Positions 22,651 to 33,372 are shown, counted from the first letter of the stretch. The stretch is DNA of 64,000 nt from Incurvaria masculella (GCA_946894095.1 OX335655.1:1488001-1552000), one strand, 5' to 3'. A program made the numbers and translations. Notes: a model not told the origin generated them from the sequence alone.

Positions 22651-23295
22651 GCTTTATCAATCGCTTCAATGGGTAGGTAGGCAAAAACATTTATCGTAAA
22701 ATGTTTGTATACATTTTCTGTTTAAAAAAAACGCAAAGGACGTTTTTGGCCTAGATAGCATATGCTAGATAGCATAGATAACAATAAGTGATATATTATC
22801 GTATATATCCACTTATGTGTAACAATTTTCTATCCACATGCAAGTATATGGTGGGAAATCACAAATCGATGAAGGAAAGAGTTATAGAAACATTAAAAAA
22901 CATATTTTTCAAATCCATATATTTTTATTATTGCTTTTTCAGTTTCAACGTTAATTTTTTATGGAACCAGTAAACCTGGTAACCTACAAACCTACTGTAA
23001 GGTACTTTCAAGGCTAAACAATGAATCATTACTATCATTATAAAAATAAGAAACAAAAAAGAGGGACATATCTTTTTCCAACGAATGTGATTTGTATGTA
23101 CGTATAATCGACCGTGAAGCAAGGACACTTTAATTAAAGAAAGAACCCAGTAAAAAGAACTACTTAACGAATATAATGCAAGGCTGAAACCGAACCAGCA
23201 AAACATACCATTCGCTGGTAGGTATTGAGTTATTCGGTCAATTGAACTAAAATATACCAGTTGGCATGGTACGAAATTTAACTAAACGTCAAACT
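22651..23295. other. no gene recognised
   Basis: Very AT-rich. A hydrophobic minus-strand open frame (22928-23206) reflects T-rich composition and has no splice or family support. Confidence 0.45.
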
Positions 23296-23414
23296 TAGCC
23301 CCGATTGCAGGAAAGGACGGCTGAGTTAATCAATGTTCAAACACGTCACTTTTAGTAAACTCCTTGGAGTTGACGTTGATTTTGATTTTTTGTCCTTTCG
23401 TGCACTCGGCCCTC
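23296..23414. mobile_element. small TIR element family G, copy 2
   Basis: 'agccccgattgcaggaaagg' and 'tcctttcgtgcactcggccc' flank 'aatcaatgttcaaacacgtc', matching copy 1 with an internal deletion. Confidence 0.65.
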
Positions 23415-23814
23415 ATTTTGCCTCCTTTGCCTATTCACCTGCTATGCACCTAGCGAATGATTTATCATGGTAACCAAACCACCCTGGATATTTTAAGAGC
23501 TTCAAAATGATACAATTATGTTCATGATATGATTATATTAAGGGTAGATGTTTTTTGGAGACACATTTATGTGGATTTCACATAATACGGTTAGAATCTG
23601 ATAATTTGTCATATCGAGACGACTGTTGTTAATTTTTTTGAAATAGGCTTTGTAATGCATATTATAAAATTATAATTTTTCCACGTTGCTTAAGTTACAC
23701 TATTCTTCATGTATCAATTCTCGATTGAAGTTCCTCTCTTTTAATAAAAAAAATATATATATTTTTTTGTAATGAGAACAAAAAAAAACAATTTAATGAT
23801 ATTTTTTTATATTC
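23415..23814. other. no gene recognised
   Basis: AT-rich with poly-T and poly-A runs; nothing identified. Confidence 0.4.
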
Positions 23815-24125
23815 ATCGTTACATTCAGCATTGGATGTTTGTAGCGGGTTCAAATCCCCGCCCCGTTTATGAATCACTTTCTTTCTTTTTCAGAATTGGA
23901 TAAATGAATTTCGTTACAAATGCGAGTTTGTTGGGAGATGTTTGGATCCATGTTAAACTATAGGTGCCCTTTCCCTACGATTGGTACTATCGCATGAGAT
24001 GATAATACCTATGGTTGAAACGGCAATAATAAATTGTCCATGTTTTCCATACAGTTCAATGTAGCCGTGGTCGTAAATAGAAGATCCTGGCATGTCACCT
24101 AATTCCTTCGGAAATGAGGGTAGTA
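23815..24125 (+). mobile_element. tRNA-headed SINE, 5'-truncated
   Basis: It begins inside the head at the B box (gggttcaaatccccgcccc) and continues through the body to 'cacctaattccttcggaaat'. The 3' tail is lost. Confidence 0.75.
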
Positions 24126-24236
24126 GCGGGTAGAGGCGAAGTTCAGAAGGCACAACCGAGGTTCCGTAATTTCCTTAAATATACGATGGTACGGAACCCT
24201 TCGTGCGCGAGTCCGACTCGCACTTGGCCGGTTTTT

Positions 24237-24410
24237 GTTAGATTTTTGACTACAGCGGTCGTGGTTTACTTTAGGCTATAAGTCGTTTTGAAATTAAAAT
24301 TTTCGTAAATATTACCAAATCATACGCTATGCATATTGTCTTTTTTGTGGACATGTTGCATCTTCCTCATCACGGAGCCTGTCTTATTCTTTGAAACAGA
24401 GAAAGGTCCC
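24237..24410 (-). mobile_element. TTAA MITE family A, copy 1, right part (truncated)
   Basis: It resumes with 'gttagatttttgactacagc' after the 3.3-kb insert and ends at 'gagaaaggtccc'. There it stops abruptly against the TTAA of the next, opposite copy. The terminal 70 or so bases present in other copies are absent. Confidence 0.75.
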
Positions 24411-24960
24411 TTAAGGTGGCCCAACCCGGCGGGCCTAACTCATTCGCGGGCACGGTACAAAACCGTGCTGTTGCGCTCTGGGACCTTCTCTGTTTCAAAG
24501 AATAAGACAGGCTCCGTGATGAGGAAGATGCAACATGTCCACAATAAAGACAATGTGCATAGTGTATGATTTGGTAAGATTTACGAAAATGTTAATTTGA
24601 AAACTACTTATAGCTAAAAGTAAACCACGACCGCTGTAGTCAAAAATCTAACAAAAACCAAATAGATCATAAATCTTGATTAAATAAGCTATGTCTGATG
24701 ACTAATCTTTTTACGATGTTCTTACTTTATCATTGCGTAATCCACCTCCAAAGTTATCATATAAAACGCGCGAAAAATTCGAACTTTCGGACCTTATAAC
24801 TTAGAAATCAAACACAATTTTAGAATGCCAATGGTCATCAGACATCTAGTTCGATCAAATAAAGCTATTTTGAGCAAAATTTTGGATCTCTGACAAGAAA
24901 TATGGGCGTGATCTTCTTTCCCCTTTTGTATGGGGAGATGAGCGGGTTGGGCCACCTTAA
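24411..24960 (+). mobile_element. TTAA MITE family A, copy 2 (complete)
   Basis: It is bounded by TTAA at 24411-24414 and 24957-24960. The inverted ends are 'ggtggcccaacccgg' and 'cgggttgggccacc'. It is 550 bp long. The 175-aa minus-strand open frame overlapping it is not a gene; it crosses the element boundary. Confidence 0.88.
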
Positions 24961-26160
24961 GAGATACCATTGGCTGGTGCAATAATACAGTATGCGTTAT
25001 TTTTCTCAAAATCAACCAGTGACTCATTTGAGTGTTTTTCGCTATTTCGTAAATTTCGTTTCGGATTTGGCCATGAGGGCTTGAAAAATGTAACCTGTAT
25101 ATTAAAAACCGGCCAAGATCGAGTCGGACTTGCACACGAAGCCGCCGCCCCGGGGTGTGGGCAAATTGTGCATATAATCGAATGAAAAGTCGGCCGCGCG
25201 TCGTAAGCCAAATCCAAGCATTATCGCCACGCTCAAATTTGTCCCAGAAATGTGTTTGCCAATTCAGATCCCACCTATGAAATCCCACCAATACGTCTGC
25301 GGCTATGTTTCGGTGTGGCATGTACGTTTAAGTTGGGTTGATAGTTTTAGAAAAAGGCGACAGCGGGACTCATAGAAGATCTCCTTCCTTTTATGATCGG
25401 AGTACATGACTTTGTAATTGGTTTGTTTAGTGCAAGCAATGAAAGGAAACCTGTCCCATTCGATTTTATTAATGAAATAAAAGGCTTGGTAACTATATTA
25501 AATGTGCTATATTTTCGGGTAGCGGAAAAGCTAAATATCGAACTGAGAACAAACAGCACGACTGTGTCCGGGAAAAATATTATTTTCACGGGTTTAAGGC
25601 ACGACGGTGATATTAACGAATGAAAATGTATTCACGAATGAATATTTCGCTCGGAAACCTCAATCGGAATGGTTAGTAAGCTACATTTCCTTCAGTAGGC
25701 GAAATTGGAAAAGGCACATTAGGACGGGGCTGGGGGGCGGAGGGGGGTGCTGCGGGGGTTGGGGGGCGGTCAGCGGGCGGCGCGTTTTATCAGAAAGTCG
25801 GCGGTTTGGGGGGCTCAGGTGTAACTTAAGCGACTGCCCTCGGCTCGACAAGTTTTGTGGCGAATTTGCATATCGGCGGGGTGTTAAAAAATCCCCCGGA
25901 GGGACAATGGCGGTGGGCTTACAGCGGCCCTTTGTATGCGGGCGGCGGCCGACAGGCGGGGCGGAAGGCTGCCGATAGCTTCACTGCGGTATTCGTGAGA
26001 TTTATGGTTTGTCTATTTCGTCGTGACCAAAATACGAAGATGTTTTAGTATTACGACTTTTGTATTAGTAATGAATGGTACTTAGAAAAAAGGTTAGATT
26101 ATTTTTTAATGAAAAACCGATGATAACATGATAACTGCTGAGAGACGAGAGGTACTGTAT
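24961..26160. other. no gene; GACG-element scrap and strong G-rich patch
   Basis: At 25104-25142 there is a 5' scrap of the GACG element (aaaaaccggccaagatcgag). The run at 25727-25770 (ggggggcggaggggggtgct, then gcgggggttggggggcgg) is a clear G-quadruplex candidate on the plus strand. An open frame at 25393-25623 (76 codons) has no family resemblance. Confidence 0.5.
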
Positions 26161-26545
26161 CAGCCTCAGTGGCCCAGTGGCGCGACACTTCGGCGATCGC
26201 TCTCCGAAGTTAAGCAACGCTGGGTCCGGTCAGGTCTTGGATGGGTGACCATTCGACCGTTGAGAGAGGCTGGCCGTGGTTGGGATTCCACGTTTAGCTG
26301 TAGGTCCCCTTCCTTACTTACTAGGTGGTAGGGTTTATCCCGCCCGGGTCGGTACCATCGCATTGGATGAACGATGGTCGAAGCGGCAATGAAAATTGTC
26401 CGTGTTTTCCATCCAGTTCAATGTAGCCGTGCAATATAAGGAAGGTCCTGTCATGGCACCCTAGTTCCCATGTGGTGTGTTGGGCTAATACCATGACAGA
26501 ACTTGTGGTATTAGCCATCCATGTCCAGTCACATAAAAAAAAAAG
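26161..26545 (+). mobile_element. 5S rRNA-headed SINE, full length
   Basis: The first 120 bases carry the internal-control region of 5S rRNA: 'gaagttaagcaacgctggg', 'ccggtcaggtcttggatggg' and 'tgacc'. The rest is the same body and tail as the tRNA-headed SINEs (ggtccccttcc, cgcattggatgaacgatggt, 'ccatccatgtccagtcacat', A tail). Non-coding; the 5S part serves as Pol III promoter. Confidence 0.88.
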
Positions 26546-26779
26546 TGTCCTAACCCTTGAGCTAGGCACGCAAGATACGTCGTGCTAGCGAAATAAAGAT
26601 TATTCTTTCAGTCTGATAGGTTGCATGTAATACCCCAATACTTCACTGAAACTAAATTTAATTTAAAATCCCAATTATGTGAAAGGCTACAACAGATATG
26701 GAAGTCTTTCCTTCCTTGTCAACAGATGTGACAGTGTCAACAATACGAGGAAGTATTGAATTTAATCATTCCTCCGTAT

Positions 26780-26912
26780 CTTGATAATTTTATGTATTTA
26801 ATGGCTACGACATTACCGTTGTCTCATTAATATGAGTTTCAGCGACATCTACATTTTTTAAGCATTGTAATCAGATTTTGAAAATAATCTGAAAAAGTAT
26901 TGGTCGTGACAT
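26780..26912 (-). mobile_element. 5'-truncated copy of the tRNA-array SINE with target duplication
   Basis: Read on the minus strand it runs 'gtcacgaccaatactttttc' to 'acataaaattatca'. It lacks the tRNA head and the 205-base linker. The flanks 'attcctccgtatct' and 'attctccgtatct' form a probable target-site duplication. This single copy defines the true 3' end of the element. Confidence 0.75.
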
Positions 26913-27411
26913 TCTCCGTATCTGTTTTCTAATTTATTGCACAATCATTCAATCCTAGTCATGTATTTGCTGGATGTAATTGCCGCGAGGCGGACTGCGA
27001 TGTGGTAATTATATCGACCCTTAGACATCCACAGTGCTTGTGTTTGGACGCCGAAGAACGCTAAGAATTGGCGTATCTCAGACCGAAAACAGAATATGTT
27101 ATTTTAACCTACCACTACAGTACTCAGAAAAGCCAAATCCACCTGCCGTCGCGAGACGGGTGGTGGATTTGGACGGGTAAGGGGTGCTCTGATTCTCTGC
27201 AGCGGGTGCTCCGGATATGGGTTAGATGGGGCTAAATAGGGGATGAAAGTTCTGCAAAGCAACAGCCATAATAGTACCTGTAGAACAGACTGATCGCTGT
27301 CCGTCTGTGGCTCAGGGACTCCAGGCCAACGGTGAGTTGAAAGAAAAAATGTTAATTTAATTAATGTATTTATTTATCCGTAATCAGGTGTAATATAGGC
27401 AGCACCTACTG
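26913..27411. other. no gene recognised
   Basis: A moderately GC-rich patch near 27140-27260 has no supported exon. Confidence 0.4.
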
Positions 27412-27724
27412 ATGCTTTTTGATTATAGAGCATGGCAGGACGGGGAATGGAGATCGAAGCTCATTCCTACGGTGTTTGTAACAAGTTGGTTGGAACAAGA
27501 TTACTACGACAACTCGCGAAAACAGCCCATAAGTCACACTTACAACACACGGCTCAAAGAGGACGGACAGTTCTTGGTGCCTAAGATGCAAAACTACTTC
27601 GGCCGAAGAACCTTAGACCATATTATACCAAAAGCGTTTAACACACTTCCACGTAAATTAAGAACTAACTTACCAGTTTCACAAATTTAAAAAAATGTTA
27701 AAGAATTTTTAATTGACAGTTTAT
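27412..27724 (+). pseudogene. LINE reverse-transcriptase C-terminal remnant
   Basis: The frame reads ...ISHTYNTRLKEDGQFLVP... GRRTLDHIIPKAFNTLPRKL. This is the C-terminal pattern (YNTR..., then IIPKAFNTLP) of insect non-LTR retrotransposon polyproteins in the Jockey/CR1 range. The frame stops at 27690, but the next frame continues (SFTNLKKMLKNFLIDSL, stop at about 27724), so there is a frameshift near the end. The polymerase core is absent upstream, so it is a 5'-truncated, dead copy. Confidence 0.65.
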
Positions 27725-28075
27725 GATTTTCTATTTTATTTTATGTTTTGTTTTTCTCTTATCTGCCTATAAAAATTAGAGTTTTTTATTATTATTTTAC
27801 ATTTTCTTAATAATTTCTTATTGTTTACTGTTTTGGTGTATTTTTTAAACTAATTTTATGTTTTTGTTTGTTTATTTTTCTTTTCCTTCTAAATTTGTAA
27901 AATTTACTGTATACAACTGCTCATGTTTCTTTAGAATTTATCATTTGTGTCACACGCAGACAAACTGTAAGGTTTCGCGTGTACAGTTTCATGTATGTAC
28001 ATAATATAAAAAAAAGTTAAATAAACGCCACTACGTGGCACTGAACCTGAACCTGAACCTGAACCTGAACCTGAA
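27725..28075 (+). mobile_element. LINE 3' UTR with (CTGAAC)n tail
   Basis: AT-rich trailer following the LINE remnant. It ends in five tandem 'cctgaa' units at about 28041-28073. Short repeat tails are normal for several LINE clades. Confidence 0.6.
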
Positions 28076-28523
28076 GTTGGAAAAGAATTAACTGTTCTAC
28101 AACGAGATCGGGACGCGCAACATCGAAAGTATGTTGCACTAAATAGCGTCCTGTGCAGTTTTATGAAATGAAATGAAATGAAATTATGTTTATTTACCAT
28201 AACTACTAGAAAAACAGAACTATATGTAAACCTTAAAAATAACACATAGCAATAAAGAAAAAAAAAAAAAGAATATTATAAAACAACAAAAACTTAAAAT
28301 AACTAAAATCTATAATAACTAAAATTTAATAAGATAACAATTTACAAGGTAATTAACTAAATAATACGATATTATGGCATAATCAATGACGCTGGTTTTA
28401 AGCCTGGCCGTTTTACGGGTTCTTGAGTGTGGTTACAACGTCAGTAGTGAGCGAATTCGTAAGCGAACTGACTCGCCGGCGCTACCGACAATGTATGCGA
28501 AAAAAATATAACTTATAGACCAG
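28076..28523. other. no gene; (GAAAT)n tract and A-rich sequence
   Basis: Four 'gaaat' units at 28165-28184 precede 'tatgtttatttaccataact', which resembles the reversed 3' end of another LINE. 'gtagtgagcgaattcgtaag' at 28444 recurs near 8582. Confidence 0.45.
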
Positions 28524-28645
28524 TGAAGTTACTTTGCGGGTTCTTCTTCACTGGTTGATTCGAATCCGCGGATCAATTAAATTGTGACATGACTAAGTGT
28601 TTGACAACCAGAAATTGAATAAATAAACGAAATTAAATGTTTGTC
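28524..28645 (+). mobile_element. repeat H, copy 2 (uninterrupted)
   Basis: It carries 'gcgggttcttcttcactggt' and 'gtttgacaaccagaaattga' without the family G insert that breaks the copy at 22356. Confidence 0.6.
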
Positions 28646-28894
28646 TGTAAAGACTTTTTCTCAGGAGCGCGCAGAGGTATTTTGTTGAGATTAACATAAA
28701 GCTGACCTAAGGTTAGACCTCTTCTAAGATCTTAATTTAAATAAGTGGCCGGCCAGGCAAACATTTCACACGTGGCCACGCTGATGTGAGCTTAAAAACT
28801 CGACGAGTGAAGGAAAACTTAAAATTTCGGGATGTGATGCAAGCACGCTAACATCGCATAATAGTGCACTAAATACACAATGAATGAGCGCTGA

Positions 28895-29448
28895 GGTGAG
28901 TACCTGGTTCAGTGTCGGTGGCGGCCGAGGGCGGTGTGAGGGCGGGCGGTGATGGCGCTCGGGGGCGGTACGTGTCGGTGGGCGGCGCAGCAAGCGGTGG
29001 CTAGGTGAGTACCTGGTTCAGTGTCGGTGGCGGCCGAGAGCGGTGTGAGGGCGGGCGGTGATGGCGCTCGGGGGCGGTACGTGTCGGTGAGCGGCGCAGC
29101 AAGCGGTGGCTAGGTGAGTACCTGGTTCAGTGTCGGTGGCGGCCGAGGGCGGTGTGAGGGCGGGCGGTGATGGCGCTCGGGGGCGGTACGTGTCGGTGGG
29201 CGGCGCAGCAAGCGGTGGCTAGGTGAGTACCTGGTTCAGTGTCGGTGGCGGCCGAGGGCGGTGTGAGGGCGGGCGGTGATGGCGCTCGGGGGCGGTACGT
29301 GTCGGTGGGCGGCGCAGCAAGCGGTGGCTAGGTGAGTACCTGGTTCAGTGTCGGTGGCGGCCGAGGGCGGTGTGAGGGCGGGCGGTGATGGCGCTCGGGG
29401 GCGGTACGTGTCGGTGGGCGGCGCAGCAAGCGGTGGCTAGGTGAGTAC
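28895..29448 (-). repeat. 109-bp tandem array copying an eva-1 exon end and its splice donor
   Basis: Unit starts (ggtgagtacctggttcagtg) fall at 28895, 29004, 29113, 29222, 29331 and 29440, exactly 109 bases apart. The units are nearly identical; the only change I noted is g to a at about 29037 and 29090. On the minus strand each unit contains the last ~95 bases of the adjacent exon and the donor CCAG|GTACTC. Read-through shifts frame (109 is not a multiple of 3) and meets TGA inside the second unit, so only the first donor keeps the eva-1 frame. Confidence 0.88.
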
Positions 29449-29601
29449 CTGGTTCAGTGTCGGTGGCGGCCGAGGGCGGTGTGAGGGCGGGCGGTGATGG
29501 CGCTCGGGGGCGGTACGTGTCGGTGGGCGGCGCAGCAGGCGGCGGCTCCACGGCCACCTTGGGAGCCGGCGGGATGGCGGGGTACTGCTCCTCGCCGGGC
29601 T
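29449..29601 (-). CDS. eva-1: eva-1 exon: proline-rich juxtamembrane linker
   Basis: The acceptor is 'tatgcacag|AGCCCGG' and the donor 'GAACCAG|GTACTC'. Both junctions are phase 1, matching the donor at 34823. It encodes about 51 residues starting E-P-G-E-E-Q-Y-P and rich in Pro, Ala and Thr (APSPPALTPPSAATDTEP). There is no domain; it looks like a disordered stalk between the lectin domain and the membrane. The following exon, which should hold the transmembrane helix, was not found to the left. The 3' part and donor are repeated five more times downstream. Codon third positions are strongly GC, unlike the surroundings. Assignment to eva-1 rests on phase, strand and order. Confidence 0.7.
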
Positions 29602-29675
29602 CTGTGCATACAATTCTGCTTAGAACTACGTTTTTCATATATTTGAATGGGTATCATAATTCTAAGACCTTATTT

Positions 29676-30028
29676 CGAGTTACAAATCACTTATCGTAAT
29701 TTCGCTGAGCTCTTCGATACCATTGCATAGAGCAGGCATTTGAGGAATACGCTAAATCGCCCGTCCATGGAATTACAAAAGACTGGTAGAAAATGCCTCC
29801 GGCATTAAGTTGTACCTTTTGCCCGAGTTAATTTTTGAGTGCAATAAACTTATATAAATAAATAAGAAATATACTAATATAAATGTGTTAAAAACATGTA
29901 TCTACACAGATATTACTTTCACAGGCAGGCGATTTAGTTTATCCCTCAAATGCCTGCTCTATTCAATTAAGCAAGTCTGTGGAAATGATGAGCTCAACGA
30001 AATTTCGATAAGTGATTTGTAACTCTTA
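29676..30028. mobile_element. foldback element in eva-1 intron
   Basis: 'gagttacaaatcacttatcg' at 29677 is the complement of 'cgataagtgatttgtaactc' ending at 30026. The pairing continues inward (gctgagctc/gagctc, 'gagcaggcatttgag' against 'ctcaaatgcctgctc'). About 350 bp; non-coding. Confidence 0.75.
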
Positions 30029-31318
30029 ATAGGCCCTATGATGCTTAAAAGGACCTATGATGCTTCATGTAGGAAAGTATGTAGTATATCTAAAAATAAA
30101 TCGTTTTCTACATCTACGCGAAATATTTACTTGAAAAAGGAATTGTTTTAAGCACTTAAGGCTCCAACAGAGTCCAGCGTTAAGTAACAAACGATCATGG
30201 CGACCTTGAGAAGCACCGAGTGTGCTTTAGGGTTTATTGGTGTATGCGCGACGTTTTAAAATAAATTAATAAATGTTTCACGCTTATTCACTAGATAAAT
30301 ATGTGAACTTGTAACACAAAAAAAAATCTCTAAATCATTGAAATTGTCTAAATTATTTATATGTAGTTTCCAAGCCCCGGCTTGAAAAACCTAGTTAATA
30401 GGTGTTTACAAACATATTTTTTATGGAAAAAAACCGTTTTACGGTCTCACACTAGATAATATTCTACACTTTGATATTTACATTTTTCTTCGGGTATTTA
30501 TTATAAACCGACATTTATGGATCTTTAATGCGCAAAGCACTAATTAGTTCAGCAAACCTTACTTCTCTGGTAGGTATAGGTGTAGCTGTAGGTGGTACGG
30601 GGAGACGATGTGAGTCCTACTTTATTGTGTCCTAAAACAATGTACAAACGAGGACAATTTGTTCGCCCCTCCGTTGCAGCTTGTCATCAATTAATTATCC
30701 GTCCAGCGAAGCGGATAATCGAGGTTCTCACTTTAAAACGACGTAACTGAGTAATTTGGCCGAGTTCCATATTCTGCACCTCCGCCGACATTGTTATTTT
30801 GTGCAAACTACACTTCTGCTAGCATTTGTTTTTCTTTAACATACATTTCGAATCTCTCTGCACCTTGCAATAGAGTGAAAATTCAAACTTCACGATTGGT
30901 ATTTATGCCGTTTTGAAATGTGAAGCCGGAATGGAAATGAATAAAATTTGAATTTAATTCGAGCGTTCTTTCGAAAACTATTGGATAGGATGGAATGAAC
31001 GAAGAGAGAAACACAGCTGACCATTTGTTTGCGCTGTGTTTGCTCATTTACGAAATGCTGCATATGCGTGGGGAGCAATGTGAATTAATTTTCGTGTGGC
31101 GAATGTGTCTATTCGACATCGCCACGCCGCGTGGTGTATCGTAGTTTACGGCAGCAGTGGAACTGTGTACGCCCATCGGTTAATAATGTTTTTTTACTCT
31201 TGTTATGGATGGAACCGCCCGTTAACACTTGACTGAATAGGGATTATTTCTTGTCACAAGACATTTCAGGTCAACAATATTGCATGACAAGTTACCCCCC
31301 AACTTTTAAGGTGGAAAT
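30029..31318. other. eva-1 intron, no gene recognised
   Basis: AT-rich with scattered moderately GC-rich pieces (30640-30740, 31100-31170). No splice-bounded frame is convincing. Confidence 0.4.
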
Positions 31319-31794
31319 TTAAGGCGCTAGGACTAGCCAACTACTCGCGCCATACAAATGCACCTTTAAACAAATGTAATAATATGTAGTGAAACGCCTC
31401 AGCAAGTCCAAATAGAACTCCAGACTGATAATGGATTGTTAATATTTTTTGCTTCCACCATTTATTGAAATAATAATAATAATAAAAAAGATTTTTCACA
31501 TTAGAAATCTGAAAGTTATTTGATTTCTAGATATAAGCATAAACAGCATATACGCATAAACGAATAATTCCATTAGCTTTTAGATTTCTACATTTGGTCA
31601 AAAAAATTCGGAAATGGATACCGTTTCCGCAATGTATTTTGCATAGAAAAAGGAAAAATACATTAACGAAAATAGGTGGATTCCTAGACAAGGAATCATA
31701 TATTGCACGAATGATACTTCTAATCGTCAGACTTAGTTAGTTAACTTGGGGTGCCTCGTCTAACTTTGCGATTTGGCTAGTACCAGGGCCTTAA
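31319..31794 (-). mobile_element. TTAA MITE family B, copy 3 (complete)
   Basis: TTAA at 31319-31322, then 'ggcgctaggactagccaact'. It ends 'ggctagtaccagggcc' with TTAA at 31791-31794. Lies in an eva-1 intron. Confidence 0.88.
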
Positions 31795-32553
31795 GGGATA
31801 ATGTAAGGTTTTTGATGGTTATAAAATAAATACATATGTATTTGTCACTCGGCAAAATTATAGTTGGTTCTTGTTAAATAAAGTCAAAAAAATACCAGCC
31901 CCGTAGACTCATGGAATTCACATTGACGGGTGAATGTGAACCACTTTTATTTCGCTTTCGGATAACGTCATCGCTCTAATTTTATATGAACTGTCATCGC
32001 AATATAATTAGAATAACTAGAAAGGGACAAAACTAGAGTGAGAGAAGGTTTCACGCGAGATACGTGTAATTCACATGTAAGTCAGATGTAAGTATTCACC
32101 GGTGAGTTACAGGTGACTGTGAATCACCGGAGAGTGAGAATATAAAAATTAACATAACAGAGCAGTATTTGATCTATTCATGAAACTGAGAAAACATTTC
32201 AATGTGTTACTACCTGATTTACCCCCGTGTACTTTTCGAGAATTTAATAAAATCCATGTAATTCATAGATTCTTACCGTAAGACCGACCTAAGAATCTTT
32301 GGATGTTTGTTACTCAATCATGCAAAAACGGTTGAAAAGATTTAGAAGAAATTTGAAAAATATATCGTTTATTACCGGGATTAGGATGTTGGCTGCTTTT
32401 TAAACAAGAAATTTCGAAATTTACACAGGAATATTTTTTAACAAAAGCCGAACTGTACTCGAGCAAAGCCCGGTACTAGATACAGTACTATGATGTAAAT
32501 ATGATTCTCATTCTTAAGTTCTTGGCATTATGATAATAACGATACTTCTCATT
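31795..32553. other. eva-1 intron, no gene recognised
   Basis: 'gggtgaatgtgaacc' (about 31928) and 'attcaccggtgagttacagg' (about 32095) recur around a 200-base core, perhaps an old unnamed repeat. Otherwise nothing. Confidence 0.4.
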
Positions 32554-33372
32554 AACCGACTTCAAAAAAAAAAGGAGGAGGTTATCAATTCGTCTGTATG
32601 TTTTTTTTTTGTTTTTTTTTATGTTTGTTACCTCATAACTTTTGCCTGGATGAACCGATTTTGATGATTATTTTTTTAAATGATAGCTAGTGCTTCCCAA
32701 GTGGTCCCATTTTAATTTGGTTTAGTTAAGATTAAGATGTGCGAGACAAATGGACGAATAACTCAATATAACGCCAACCGATTTCGGTGATTCTTTTTTT
32801 ATTGGAAAGGACGTGTACAAATTAGTAAGTGTACTTCAGATTCACTAAAAATAAACAAATAAAAAAAAATAAACAAAAAAAATAACCGACTTCAAAGAAA
32901 AAGCACTAAAAAGTAAAAAATAATTTCCATTTTTGTAGTTACGATTTCTGTTATTTTTTGAGTCGGTGTCAGCCGGGCACGCGCTGCGCCAGTCAAGAGA
33001 ACCTTGGCTACCTTGGCTGACACACTTTGAAGTCGGTAACTTTTTTGTTAAAAGTTTTTGTATTTGTTTATTTTTAGTGAATTTGTACACGTCCTTTCCA
33101 ATAAAAAAAGAATCATCGAAATCGGTTGAGTTTTTCGTCCATTTTTCGCGCACTTAATTAATAAAAATTTAAGACTTTTATGATTTTCTCATGGATATCA
33201 TTGTCAGAACTAAACCAAATTAAAATGGGACCACGTGGGAAGCACAAGCTTTCAATTAAAAAAATAATCATCAAAATCGGTTCACCCAGGCGAAAGTGAT
33301 GAGGTAACAAACATAAAAAAAAACATACAGACGAATTGAGAACCCCCTCCTTTTTTGAAGTCGGTTGAAAAC
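32554..33372. mobile_element. two inverted copies of the 'accgacttc' repeat
   Basis: The left copy runs 'accgacttcaaaaaaaaaag', 'gaggaggttatcaattcgtc', 'gatgaaccgattttgatgat', 'ggaaaggacgtgtacaaatt'. The right copy (33060-33372) is its reverse complement, ending 'ccctccttttttgaagtcgg'. Fragments occur at 16428-16474 and 63752-63812. Between the arms lies unrelated sequence (gtcagccgggcacgcgctgc). Confidence 0.75.

Larger units (their letters stand above)
20926..24236 (-). mobile_element. 3.3-kb composite insertion inside a MITE, bounded by GACG-element ends
   Basis: The left edge is the reverse complement of the GACG-element 3' end (agggttccgtacccaaaggg, then a (GTCC)n tract). The right edge is its 5' end (cgagtccgactcgcacttgg, ccggttttt). 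Together they split a family A MITE exactly between 'ggttttt' and 'gttag'. About 3 kb sits between the two halves: a GC-rich block (21160-21420), SINE fragments and other repeats. Either later insertions filled a normal GACG element, or a longer element with these ends moved as one unit. Confidence 0.65.

Noticed and set aside
22928..23206. hydrophobic minus frame as the missing eva-1 transmembrane exon
   Set aside because: Hydrophobicity follows from T-rich codons; no acceptor in phase 1 and no similarity to EVA-1 membrane segments.
24794..25321. 175-codon minus-strand open frame
   Set aside because: It runs out of flanking sequence into a complete family A MITE and reads an unrelated frame there; no splice or family support.
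26161..26285. possible true 5S rRNA gene
   Set aside because: Only the internal control region is 5S-like; the 5' part and downstream sequence belong to the SINE, which occurs several times.
29345..29638. 97-codon frame continuing past the exon donor into the tandem array
   Set aside because: The part after the donor is frame-shifted repeat sequence (ATACCAAHRH...); phase matching places the exon end at 29449.
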